Shown piece by piece: positions 42,932-50,851 of a stretch of DNA of 55,545 nucleotides. The stretch lies in contig JBFXAN010000024.1 in assembly GCA_050184225.1 (NCBI GenBank), forward strand, positions 1 through 55,545. Direction: 5' to 3'. Numbering within the stretch: the first letter of the stretch is position 1; each line of letters begins with the position of its first letter. This DNA is from JBFXAN01 sp050184225. Lineage in GTDB: Bacteria; Chloroflexota; Dehalococcoidia; CAUJGQ01. Below the pieces are notes generated by a model. That model had not been told where the DNA came from and made no database searches. It worked only from the letters and a program-made list of their open reading frames with translations. A program made the translations under genes and the position numbers.

Positions 42932-44191
42932 CTACGGCAGATCGATCAGGGTCAGCATCAACGGGAACGTGTCGGTCTGGACCTGCGACAGAGGCTCCAC
43001 GGGCAAGGCGAGCGTCCCCGTGGGATCGGCGGCGGCCGCCGCCAGCGCCATGGGGTCGACCGTGCCGGCAAGCGTGTAGCGGTCGAGCACGAACGGCAGG
43101 CTGTTCGACGTGAGTGCGTCGGCGCTGTCCGAGAGCTGAAAGTGCAGGTGGGGTCCAGAGGTGTTGCCCGTGTTCCCCAGGCGGCCAAGCGGCTGGCCGG
43201 TCTCGACGCGCTCCCCGGCGCGCACGCTGACGCTGCCCGGTTGCAGGTGCGCGTACAACGCATAGACGCCGGATGCGATCTCGACCGTCACATGGTTGCC
43301 GGCGTAGTCCTCTGGATGGTGGACGGCCACCGTCGGCTGACCGGGCGTCTCATTCGGCATGTCGTTGCGGACGGCGGCGACCGTGCCGCCTGCTGCTGCC
43401 ACAACCTCGGCACCGAAGCCGAAATACTGCTCGTTGCGCGAGCCGTCGCCCTCGGCCGGCAGACCATCTCGAAGCAGGAGCCAGTCGATGGCGAAGGTTT
43501 CCGGGGTGACGAGGTGCGACCCGTCCACCGCCAGGCGAAAGTTACGGTGATTCGAGGCCGCCGAAACGATGGCCGTGGCACTGATGGCATTGGCGTTGAA
43601 CCAGCCGCTGCCGCGCATCGGTGGGACGACCACCAGCGGCGGGCGTGGGTCGACAGCGAGGTCGGGACCGGCGATCTCGAGACTGCCGATGATCGTGCGG
43701 TACGGCGTATCGGCGGGGAGGGTGTAGGTGATGTGGTGGGTGATCCGCGCCGGTACCGTGTCGGGCGGCACGGCAAGGTCGATGACCGTTGCCAGCGTCC
43801 CCGCGACCGGCACCTCGGTCACGGGCGGACCGCCGGCGAAGAACACCGGCTGGGTGAGCGCCGCCAGTTCGTCACCTTCCAATCGCCGCAGAAGGCGTCC
43901 GTCCGGAGCGACGATCTCGATCGTGGTGAGCGTGATGGGTGCGGCGCAGACGTTGGTGAGGATCAGGTCATACTCCAGATGCTCCAGGCCGTCGCTGGCC
44001 GGCACGCGGAGGGGAGCGTTGATCGACCCCGCGAGCAGAGCGGTGGTTTCCTTGGTCATAGGCGACGGCTGCCTGGCGCTCTCGCCGCTGGCCAGCATCG
44101 GGCGATCGGCGAGGGTGAGGAGCACGCCGGGCGCCAGCAGACCGGCGAGGCCGAGGAGTTGACGGCGGTGGAGGCGTTCAACCTTGCTCAT
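42932..44191 (-). CDS. Tat-exported M23 family peptidase, module A
   Basis: 419 residues from ATG 44191, AAGGAGG upstream. The N-terminus HRRQLLGLAGLLAPGVLL looks like a twin-arginine signal. A beta-rich middle of about 150 residues follows, then a LytM/M23 domain: NHRNFRLAVDGSHLVTPETF with FAIDW supplies the first His/Asp pair in the form seen in this subgroup. YALYAHLQPGSV and SGPHLHFQLSD supply the later histidines. M23 enzymes cut peptidoglycan cross-bridges or act as regulators. It is a paralogue of the gene at 46914. It lies 135 bp after a STAND-LuxR regulator, with direct repeats in that gap. Confidence 0.87.
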   Translation of the reverse strand: MSKVERLHRRQLLGLAGLLAPGVLLTLADRPMLASGESARQPSPMTKETTALLAGSINAPLRVPASDGLEHLEYDLILTNVCAAPITLTTIEIVAPDGRLLRRLEGDELAALTQPVFFAGGPPVTEVPVAGTLATVIDLAVPPDTVPARITHHITYTLPADTPYRTIIGSLEIAGPDLAVDPRPPLVVVPPMRGSGWFNANAISATAIVSAASNHRNFRLAVDGSHLVTPETFAIDWLLLRDGLPAEGDGSRNEQYFGFGAEVVAAAGGTVAAVRNDMPNETPGQPTVAVHHPEDYAGNHVTVEIASGVYALYAHLQPGSVSVRAGERVETGQPLGRLGNTGNTSGPHLHFQLSDSADALTSNSLPFVLDRYTLAGTVDPMALAAAAADPTGTLALPVEPLSQVQTDTFPLMLTLIDLP

Positions 44192-44266
44192 CGGTGTCCT
44201 CCTTCTTCGCAGCCGAGCATTGGCCGGCCGCGCTGACAGCCAGCGTAGGACCCGGGCGAGGCGATC

Positions 44267-44296
44267 GCCTCTAGAGGCTCTATAGAAGGCTCTATA
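44267..44296. promoter_or_regulatory. Direct-repeat operator upstream of M23 module A
   Basis: Read on the plus strand, GGCTCTATA occurs at 44276-44284 and 44288-44296 (12-bp period) with an imperfect copy GCCTCTAGA at 44267-44275 (9-bp offset). The block is about 76-105 bp upstream of the M23 start. The same geometry with a related sequence is found before the second M23 gene (48252-48281). Confidence 0.6.
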
Positions 44297-44326
44297 TCTT
44301 CGGCGGTTTGTGGGACATGCGTCGTA

Positions 44327-46735
44327 TCAGGCTGGATCCTGGACGAGCCCCTGCTCGACCGCCCAGGCTGCCACCTGCCAGCGAGATTGCAGCCCGAGCT
44401 TGCCGAGGATGTGGTGGATGTGGACGCCGGCAGTGCCGACCGCGATCACCAGCTCGGCGGCGATCTCCCGATCAGTCGCGCCCTGCGCGAGCAGCGATGC
44501 AACCTCCCGCTCTCGGGGCGTGAGTGCCTCAGCAGAGCCCCGCGGCGAGGTCGTGGGAAGGGGTTCCGCCGTCTGATCGGCGCGCAACGCCTCCGCGATC
44601 GCCTGATCCACGGTCATCACACGGCCCTCCGCCACGGCCGCCGCGAGCGCGACCTGGCTGAGTCGGGGACGAATTCGGTCGAGGGCGGCGGCCTCCCGTT
44701 CACGCTGGAGCGGGGAGAGGCTCACCCCGAGCGTGTCACGCAGCGCGGCGGTGACGCCGAGCAGCCGCGCCGCCCGCAATCGCCTTCCCAGCTTTGCCTC
44801 GGCCTCCGCCAGCGTGAGCAGGCCGGAGATCGTGAAGCCACGGTCACCGACCGCAAGCAGCCCCTGCAGGCCATCACGTACCAGGCGGCCGGCGCGCTCG
44901 AGATCGCCGCCGGCCATGATCACCAGCAGTGTCCCTAGCTCGAAGGACGCAATCGCGATGAACCGCAGATCGCCGAGCGCCTGAAATCGTTGAAGGCTCT
45001 CCTCAAAGAACGGCAGTGCCCGCTCGTAGGCTCCCTGGTTGGAGGCCACCGATCCGAGGCCATGAATAGTCAATGCCGTGCCGTGGCCATCTCTCAGCAT
45101 CCGGAGCAGCGCCAGACTCGCCGTCAGGTGCTGCTCCGCTTTGGCGGACTCACGTTGCCGGTTGGAGACCAACCCGAGCCACGTCAACGATGCCGCGACA
45201 GCCGGGCCGTCGTCCGCCGCCCGTCCCAGGTCCAGACTTTCTTCGAGCATCCTCGCCGCCGGCGCCAGGTCTGCCTGCCAGAACGCCAGCCGTCCGGCCG
45301 CGAGCAGCACGCTTGCCCCCAACGCCGGCGGGATGTCGCGGGGCGGGTCGTTCGTCAGGACGGCTTCCAGCCAGCGCCGTCCCTCGCCCATGGCGCCGCG
45401 CACTTCCCAAAACGGAACCAAGGCCGTGGCCAGCCGCACCGTGAGCATCACATCACCGCACGCCTCCGCCCAGCGCAGCGCCGCCCGCAGGTTGTCCTGC
45501 TCCGCGGCCAATCGCGTCAGCCAGTCGACCTGGGCGGGGCCGCGTAGCTGAGGGGCCGCTTGTTCCGCCAGGGCACGGCACCAAGCGGCATGTGCGACCC
45601 GGGTCGCATCACCCTCGCCCGCGGCGATCAGATGTCCATGAGCATACTGTCGCAGCGGCTCCAGCAAGGAATAGCGTGCCGCTGGGCCATCGGCCTCAAC
45701 CATCACCAGCGACTTGTCCACGAGGTGGCCGAGAGGTTCAAGCACATCGTGCTCGGCGGCGATGGGCAATCGGCAATCGTCTGCGGAGCCCGCCCCCAGT
45801 GCCGGTTGCCCATTGCCCATTGCCCCACATACGGCCTCCGCCGCCTCCAGCGTGAAGCCACCGGCGAAGACCGCCAGACGACGGAAGAGCACCCGCTCCT
45901 CCTCGCTCAGGAGGTCGTAGCTCCAGTCGAGGGTCGCCTGCAGCGTCTGCTGGCGGGCGGGCGCTGCACGGCTGCTGCCGGAGAGCAGCCGGAAGGTGCC
46001 CTCCAGACGAGTGAGGATCTGCTGGATGGTCAGTATGTGCACGCGGGCCGCTGCCAGCTCCAGCGCAAGCGGAATCCCGGCGAGCTGCGTGCAGATCTCG
46101 GCCACGTTCGGGGCGTTTTCTGATGTCAGCCGGAAGTCCGGCACCACCGCCTGCGCCCGCTCTAGGAAGAGTCGAACCGCGGGCGCGCGCGCCACGTCGT
46201 CCGTCGTGCGTAGATCGGCGGATCTGGGCAGCGCCAGCGGCGGCACCCGCCACTGATGCTCGCCCGCGACCTGGAGCGGCTCACGGCTGGTGGCGAGGAT
46301 GCGTAGCTCCGGGCACATGGAGAGCAGGTGCTCGACGATCTCCGCACATGCATCGATCAAATGTTCGCAGTTATCCAGAACCAGGAGCGAGACAGGTATG
46401 GCGAGGCGGTTGGTCAAGCCATCGATCAGCGTCGTGTCCGGGGTCTCGATCACGCCGAGCGGGCCGGCAATCGTCTGGGGAAGGAGCTCCCCATGGGTGA
46501 CTGAGGCCAAGCTGACCCAGAAAACACGGTCATCGAACCGCCGCCGCACATCGCCAACGACGGCCTGCGCCAACCGGGTCTTGCCGCCGCCACCAACGCC
46601 GGTGAGCGTCAGGAGACGAACCTGTTCGCCCAGCAGGAACTCGCGTGCGGCGGCCAGATCTCGCTCCCGGCCGATGAGGGCCGTGCGCGGTGTGGGCAGG
46701 TTCGCCGAGGCTCCCTTGCTCAACCCGCCACGCAC
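44327..46735 (-). CDS. STAND ATPase LuxR-type regulator, module A
   Basis: About 802 residues from GTG 46735, which has GGGAGG at 6-nt spacing. The frame is open to TTG 46771. An NB-ARC/STAND ATPase contains LLTLTGVGGGGKTRLAQAV (Walker A), SLLVLDNCEHLIDACAEIV (Walker B) and ILATSREPLQVAGEHQWRV. A winged-helix part (FRRLAVFAGGFTLEAAEAVC) and TPR-like helices follow, then a LuxR helix-turn-helix, LTPREREVASLLAQGATDRE and GVHIHHILGKLGLQSRWQV. Between EAVC and LVDKSLV there is an extra 25-residue segment (GNGQPALGAGSADDCRLPI) encoded by a palindromic repeat at about 45757-45829. It probably controls the adjacent M23 operon. Confidence 0.88.
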   Translation of the reverse strand: MRGGLSKGASANLPTPRTALIGRERDLAAAREFLLGEQVRLLTLTGVGGGGKTRLAQAVVGDVRRRFDDRVFWVSLASVTHGELLPQTIAGPLGVIETPDTTLIDGLTNRLAIPVSLLVLDNCEHLIDACAEIVEHLLSMCPELRILATSREPLQVAGEHQWRVPPLALPRSADLRTTDDVARAPAVRLFLERAQAVVPDFRLTSENAPNVAEICTQLAGIPLALELAAARVHILTIQQILTRLEGTFRLLSGSSRAAPARQQTLQATLDWSYDLLSEEERVLFRRLAVFAGGFTLEAAEAVCGAMGNGQPALGAGSADDCRLPIAAEHDVLEPLGHLVDKSLVMVEADGPAARYSLLEPLRQYAHGHLIAAGEGDATRVAHAAWCRALAEQAAPQLRGPAQVDWLTRLAAEQDNLRAALRWAEACGDVMLTVRLATALVPFWEVRGAMGEGRRWLEAVLTNDPPRDIPPALGASVLLAAGRLAFWQADLAPAARMLEESLDLGRAADDGPAVAASLTWLGLVSNRQRESAKAEQHLTASLALLRMLRDGHGTALTIHGLGSVASNQGAYERALPFFEESLQRFQALGDLRFIAIASFELGTLLVIMAGGDLERAGRLVRDGLQGLLAVGDRGFTISGLLTLAEAEAKLGRRLRAARLLGVTAALRDTLGVSLSPLQREREAAALDRIRPRLSQVALAAAVAEGRVMTVDQAIAEALRADQTAEPLPTTSPRGSAEALTPREREVASLLAQGATDREIAAELVIAVGTAGVHIHHILGKLGLQSRWQVAAWAVEQGLVQDPA
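45757..45829. repeat. Palindromic repeat inserted in frame in STAND-LuxR A
   Basis: GGGCAATCGGCAA-type sequence at about 45763-45777 is the near inverse of the TTGCCCATTGCCCATTGCC stretch at about 45806-45825. It codes for about 25 extra residues at a site where the paralogue carries a different insert. Boundaries are approximate. Confidence 0.5.
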
Positions 46736-46801
46736 ACGCGACCTCCCAGACCACTCTCCGGACAAGGACAATTTGCTCGCATGGCGGCGCCTCGTCAGGC
46801 G

Positions 46802-46807
46802 ATTGTA
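46802..46807 (-). promoter_or_regulatory. -10-like box upstream of STAND-LuxR A
   Basis: TACAAT on the minus strand (46807-46802), about 67 bp before GTG 46735. No convincing -35 is seen. Confidence 0.35.
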
Positions 46808-46913
46808 CCGGAGCGGTTCATGCCGGAGCGCGCGCCGGCCGGACCTTGCCGTGGGGGGCGAGTGAGACCGATCGTGAGCGGGATTCGAGCCCGCGCTGCA
46901 CGATGTGTGATCG

Positions 46914-48176
46914 CTAGGGAACGTCGATCACAGACAAGAGCAGCGGATACGTGCCGGACTGAGGCTCTGACATCGGCGTCACGGGAAAGCCTGTCGGCGC
47001 GATGTCGGAGGCCGTCGCGGCGGCCCACGCCTCTGGGGCGACCACGCCGGCGAGTGTGTAGCGGTCGAGGACGAAAGGCAGGCTGTTCGAGGTGATGATG
47101 TCGGGTCCATCCGAGAGCTGGAAGTGAAGATGCGGATTGGAGGTGCTGCCCGTATTCCCCAGGCGGCCGAGCACCTGGCCCGTGGTCACCCGATCGCCGG
47201 CGCGCACTGCAACGCTGCCCAGCTGCAGGTGTGCGTAGGTCGCGAAGACAGCCGGCGCGACCTCGACGACGACATGATTCCCGGCGTAGTCACCTGGGCC
47301 ACGGAGGGAGACGGGCGGTTGGTTGGGCGTCTCCTCGGGCATATCATCGCGGACGCTGACAACCGTTCCGTCTGCGGCCGATCGGACCCCTGCGCCGAAG
47401 CAGAAGTACTGCTCATTGCGTGAGCCGTCGCCCGTGGCCATCAGGTCGTCCTGCAACTGAAGCCAATCGATCGCGAACGTCTCGGGCTTCGTGTATCGCA
47501 ACCCGTCGACCGCTAGGCGGAAGTTGCGGTGGGGCGAGAGCGGCGAACCAAAGGAATTGGAGTTGAACCAACCGCTGCCGCGCAGCGGCGGGGCGAGCAC
47601 CAACGGCCGGCGTGGATCAACGGTCAGCTCGGGGCCGTCGATCTGGAGACTGCCGAAGGCAGCGCGAAACGGCGCGCCGGCGGCGAGGGCATAGGTGATC
47701 CGGTGGGTGATCCGTGCCGGCACCTGGCCGGCTGGCACGATCAGGTCGACCATGACCGCCACGGTCCCACTGACCGGCACCTCGGCCGCCGCCGGCCCGC
47801 CCAAGAAGAGCATCGACTGGGTGTTCACCGCCAGTGTCTCACCCTCCAGTCGCAGCACGGTGCGTCCATTGTCGAGGTCGATCACCTCGACGGCGGAGAG
47901 CATGACGGTTCCGGCGGCGACATTGGTGAGGGTCAAGTCATAGACGACGTGCTCCATGCCGTCGTCGCCCGGCACGCCCATCGGCGTGTTGATCGCGGAT
48001 ACGACCAGCGCTGTGGTCTTGGGTGTGGTTGGCGCCGGTTGGCGGGTCGGGGGCGCCGGCTTGGCGGTGGCCGACGGCGGCCGGCGGCCGGCGATGGCAA
48101 GCATCGTCGCGGGCACCAGGGCGGTAAGGCCGAGGCCGAGCAGGCCGCGCCGGCGGATGCGTTCTCGCTTCTTCAT
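46914..48176 (-). CDS. Tat-exported M23 family peptidase, module B
   Basis: 420 residues from ATG 48176 with AAGGAGAA 6 nt upstream. The N-terminus KKRERIRRRGLLGLGLTALV looks like a twin-arginine signal. It is colinear with the gene at 42932 over the whole length: LRGSGWFNSNSFGSPLSPHR, VDGLRYTKPETFAIDW (first His/Asp), YAHLQLGSVAVRAGDRV and SNPHLHFQLSDGPD (later His). It is thus a second copy made by tandem duplication. It lies 135 bp after STAND-LuxR B, exactly as its paralogue lies after STAND-LuxR A. The likely role is cell-wall modification outside the membrane. Confidence 0.87.
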   Translation of the reverse strand: MKKRERIRRRGLLGLGLTALVPATMLAIAGRRPPSATAKPAPPTRQPAPTTPKTTALVVSAINTPMGVPGDDGMEHVVYDLTLTNVAAGTVMLSAVEVIDLDNGRTVLRLEGETLAVNTQSMLFLGGPAAAEVPVSGTVAVMVDLIVPAGQVPARITHRITYALAAGAPFRAAFGSLQIDGPELTVDPRRPLVLAPPLRGSGWFNSNSFGSPLSPHRNFRLAVDGLRYTKPETFAIDWLQLQDDLMATGDGSRNEQYFCFGAGVRSAADGTVVSVRDDMPEETPNQPPVSLRGPGDYAGNHVVVEVAPAVFATYAHLQLGSVAVRAGDRVTTGQVLGRLGNTGSTSNPHLHFQLSDGPDIITSNSLPFVLDRYTLAGVVAPEAWAAATASDIAPTGFPVTPMSEPQSGTYPLLLSVIDVP

Positions 48177-48251
48177 CCCGGTTCTCCTTCTGCGCACCCT
48201 CGTCTTGGCTGAATGCGCCAAGGACCAGTCTGGAGCCAGCGGAGCGGCGTG

Positions 48252-48281
48252 GCGTCTATAGACTGTATACAGGACTGTATA
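48252..48281. promoter_or_regulatory. Direct-repeat operator upstream of M23 module B
   Basis: Read on the plus strand, GACTGTATA occurs at 48261-48269 and 48273-48281 (12-bp period) with an imperfect copy GCGTCTATA at 48252-48260 (9-bp offset). It is 76-105 bp upstream of the M23 start. Together with module A the site consensus is GRCTSTATA. Confidence 0.6.
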
Positions 48282-48311
48282 ACGTTGGAGAAACGTGGCA
48301 AAGAAAAGGTG

Positions 48312-50798
48312 TCAGCCGGCTGGACCCGGAGCGAGGTCCTGGGCGGCGACCCAATCGGCTACCTGCCAGCGGGAATTCAGCTCGAGCTTCCCCAGGATGC
48401 GGTGGACATGGACGCTTGCGGTACCCACCGCGATCACAAGCCGAGCGGCGATCTCTCGATCGGTGGCGCCCTGTGCGAGCAGCAGCGCGACCTCATGCTC
48501 CCGGGGCGTCAGGATCTCGACCGGGTCGCGGGCCGGTGCTGCACTCCGGAACGACGGCTTCGCCTGGCCGTCCGACAGCGTCTCAACAATCACCTCTTCA
48601 ACGCTCCTCGTTCGACCTTCGGCGAGGGCGATCGCGAGCGTCGCCTCGCCGAGCCGCGGGCGGATCATGCGCACGACGATCTCTTCCCGCTCGCGCTGGA
48701 GCGGCGAGCGTTCTGCGCCGAGGGTGTCACGCAAGGCGGCGGTGACGCCGAGCAGCCGCGCGGACTGCACCCGCCGGCCACGCTTCGCCTCGACCTCCGC
48801 CAGGGTGAGGAGTCCGGAGATCAGGAAGGCGCGATCGCCGACGGTCAGCAACCCGCGCAGGCCGTCCCGCAGCAGCCGGCCCGCCCGATCGAGATCGCCG
48901 CCGCTCATGAGGGCATGCAGCGCCCCCAGCTCCAGCGAGGCGATCGCGACGAAGCGCAGGTCACCGAGCGCCTGAAATCGCGCGAGGCTCTCCTCAAGAA
49001 ATGGCGCCGCCTTCTCGTAGTCCTCCTGGTTGCCCGCAACGGCGCCGAGCGCGTGGATCGCCCTGGCCGTGCCGTGACCGTCCCCGAGCGCCTGGTACAG
49101 GCGCAGACTCTCGTCCAGTTGCGCTTCAGCCGCCACGAAGTTGAGGCGCCGGCTATTGACCAGTCCCAGCCAGGTCAACGACGCGGCCACGACCGACATC
49201 TCGTCGGTGTCGCGGCCCAAGGTCAGGCTCTCGTCGAGCAGGGCCGCCGCCTGGTCAAGGTCTGCCTGCCAGAACGCAAGCCGTCCGGCGGCGAGCAGCG
49301 CCCCCGACCGAGGCGCGTCGGGCAGCGGGGGAGGACCGTCGCTCGCCAGTGCGGCCGCCAGCCAGCGCCGGCCTTCGGTTATGGTGCCGTGCACCTCCCA
49401 GAAGGGGACGAGGGCGACGGCCAGCCGGGCAACGGTCTCGCGTTCGTCACGCTCCCCTGCCCAGCGTAGCGCCGCCCGCAGATTGTCGTGGTCGCGGCCC
49501 AGCCGCGTCAACCACGACACCTGCATCGGACCACGCAACGCCGGCGCTGCCGCCTCTGCCAAACTGAGGAAGTAGGCGGCGTGCGCCGCGCGGGCCTCCA
49601 CTTCCTCGCCCTGTGTGGCCAGGTGCCGTAGAGCGTACTGACGCAGCGGCTCCAGCAATCGATATCGAGAGCCGAGACGGTCAACCTCCACCGCCACGAG
49701 CGACTTGTCTACCAGGCGGGTAAGGAGGTCGAGACCTAACCCGCGTCGCTGACGCTCCGGCGGCCCCCCTTCCCTCGCAAGGAAGGGGGGAGCCTGACTT
49801 ACCAGGGTTTGCCAGTGTCCCGTTTGTTCGTGGGATGTCTCTCCCGATCCGCCAAACGCCCGACAGGACTCCCCCCTTCCCTGCGAGGGAAGGGGGGCCG
49901 GGGGGGTTAGGTTTTCCGCCGCGTCGAGGTCGAACCCACCGGCGAAGACCGCGAACCGGCGGAAGCAGGACCGTTCCGGCTCGGTGAGGAGGTTGTAGCT
50001 CCAATCGAGTGTTGCCCGAAGCGTCTGCTGACGTGCCGGTGTGGCGCGGCTGCCGCCGGACAGCAGCCGGAAGGTATCATCCAGCCGGGTGAGGATCTCC
50101 TGGACGGCGAGCACGCGCACGCGCGCCGCGGCCAGCTCCAGCGCCAGCGGAATCCCCGCGAGCCGCGTACAGATTTCCGCCACACTGGCGGCAGTGTCGG
50201 CGGTGAGCTTGAAGTCTGGAACGACCGCTTGCGCGCGTTCGACGAACAGCTGCGCCGCCGGCGCGGACGCCACGACCTCCGCCGTGTCCGTACCGGCGGG
50301 CTTGGGCAGGGCCAGCGGCGCCACCCGCCACTGGCGCTCACCCGCGATCTGGAGCGGTTCGCGGCTGGTGGCGAGGATGCACAGCCCCGGACAGGTTGCA
50401 AGCACCCGCTCGACAAGCTCAGCGCAGGCATCGAGGAGATGTTCGCAATTGTCCAGGATCAGCAGGCAACGATCTGACGTGAGGCGGTGGATCAGAGTGT
50501 CGAGCAAGGGCATGCCGGGCGACTCCAGCATACCGAACGCCTCGGCGACTACCCGCGGCACGCGGGACTCGTCGGCAACCGGGGCGAGTGGCACCCAGAA
50601 GACTCGTCCATCGAATGCGCCCGCCTCACCCGCACCAACCACCTGCGCCAGACGGGTCTTGCCAACACCACCAGGACCCGTAAGCGTCAGCAGTCGCACG
50701 TCGGGCCGGGCGAGCAAGTCAATGATCGCATCCCGATCAGCGTCACGGCCGATCAGCGGCGTCGGGTGCGCGGGCAGCGGCGGCACGGCCTCGGTCAT
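48312..50798 (-). CDS. STAND ATPase LuxR-type regulator, module B
   Basis: 828 residues from ATG 50798. It is a full-length paralogue of the gene at 44327. The ATPase shows LLTLTGPGGVGKTRLAQVV and CLLILDNCEHLLDACAELV. FRRFAVFAGGFDLDAAENL leads into an in-frame insert of about 60 residues (starting LTPPAPLPSQGRGE, ending PPFLAREGGPPERQRRGL) encoded by two hairpin repeats at 49764-49897. LVDKSLVAVE resumes the family sequence. The C-terminal helix-turn-helix is LTPREHEVALLLAQGATDRE and SVHVHRILGKLELNSRWQV. A TACAAT box lies exactly 6 nt before the ATG with no ribosome-binding site, suggesting a leaderless mRNA. Confidence 0.88.
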   Translation of the reverse strand: MTEAVPPLPAHPTPLIGRDADRDAIIDLLARPDVRLLTLTGPGGVGKTRLAQVVGAGEAGAFDGRVFWVPLAPVADESRVPRVVAEAFGMLESPGMPLLDTLIHRLTSDRCLLILDNCEHLLDACAELVERVLATCPGLCILATSREPLQIAGERQWRVAPLALPKPAGTDTAEVVASAPAAQLFVERAQAVVPDFKLTADTAASVAEICTRLAGIPLALELAAARVRVLAVQEILTRLDDTFRLLSGGSRATPARQQTLRATLDWSYNLLTEPERSCFRRFAVFAGGFDLDAAENLTPPAPLPSQGRGESCRAFGGSGETSHEQTGHWQTLVSQAPPFLAREGGPPERQRRGLGLDLLTRLVDKSLVAVEVDRLGSRYRLLEPLRQYALRHLATQGEEVEARAAHAAYFLSLAEAAAPALRGPMQVSWLTRLGRDHDNLRAALRWAGERDERETVARLAVALVPFWEVHGTITEGRRWLAAALASDGPPPLPDAPRSGALLAAGRLAFWQADLDQAAALLDESLTLGRDTDEMSVVAASLTWLGLVNSRRLNFVAAEAQLDESLRLYQALGDGHGTARAIHALGAVAGNQEDYEKAAPFLEESLARFQALGDLRFVAIASLELGALHALMSGGDLDRAGRLLRDGLRGLLTVGDRAFLISGLLTLAEVEAKRGRRVQSARLLGVTAALRDTLGAERSPLQREREEIVVRMIRPRLGEATLAIALAEGRTRSVEEVIVETLSDGQAKPSFRSAAPARDPVEILTPREHEVALLLAQGATDREIAARLVIAVGTASVHVHRILGKLELNSRWQVADWVAAQDLAPGPAG
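49764..49897. repeat. Pair of hairpin repeats inserted in frame in STAND-LuxR B
   Basis: Hairpin 1: CCCCCCTTCC at 49764-49773 pairs with GGAAGGGGGG at 49781-49790. Hairpin 2: CCCCCCTTCCCT at 49871-49882 pairs with AGGGAAGGGGGG at 49886-49897. The two bracket about 80 bp of ordinary sequence. All of it is read through in frame by the regulator gene. Confidence 0.75.
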
Positions 50799-50804
50799 GC
50801 GCCG

Positions 50805-50810
50805 ATTGTA
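50805..50810 (-). promoter_or_regulatory. -10 box placed for a leaderless STAND-LuxR B transcript
   Basis: TACAAT on the minus strand (50810-50805), then CGGCGC, then ATG 50798. The 6-nt gap puts the transcription start at the start codon. Confidence 0.45.
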
Positions 50811-50851
50811 GTAGAGCTTGTCTTGCGGCCCGTTGCCGGCTACTTCCAACG

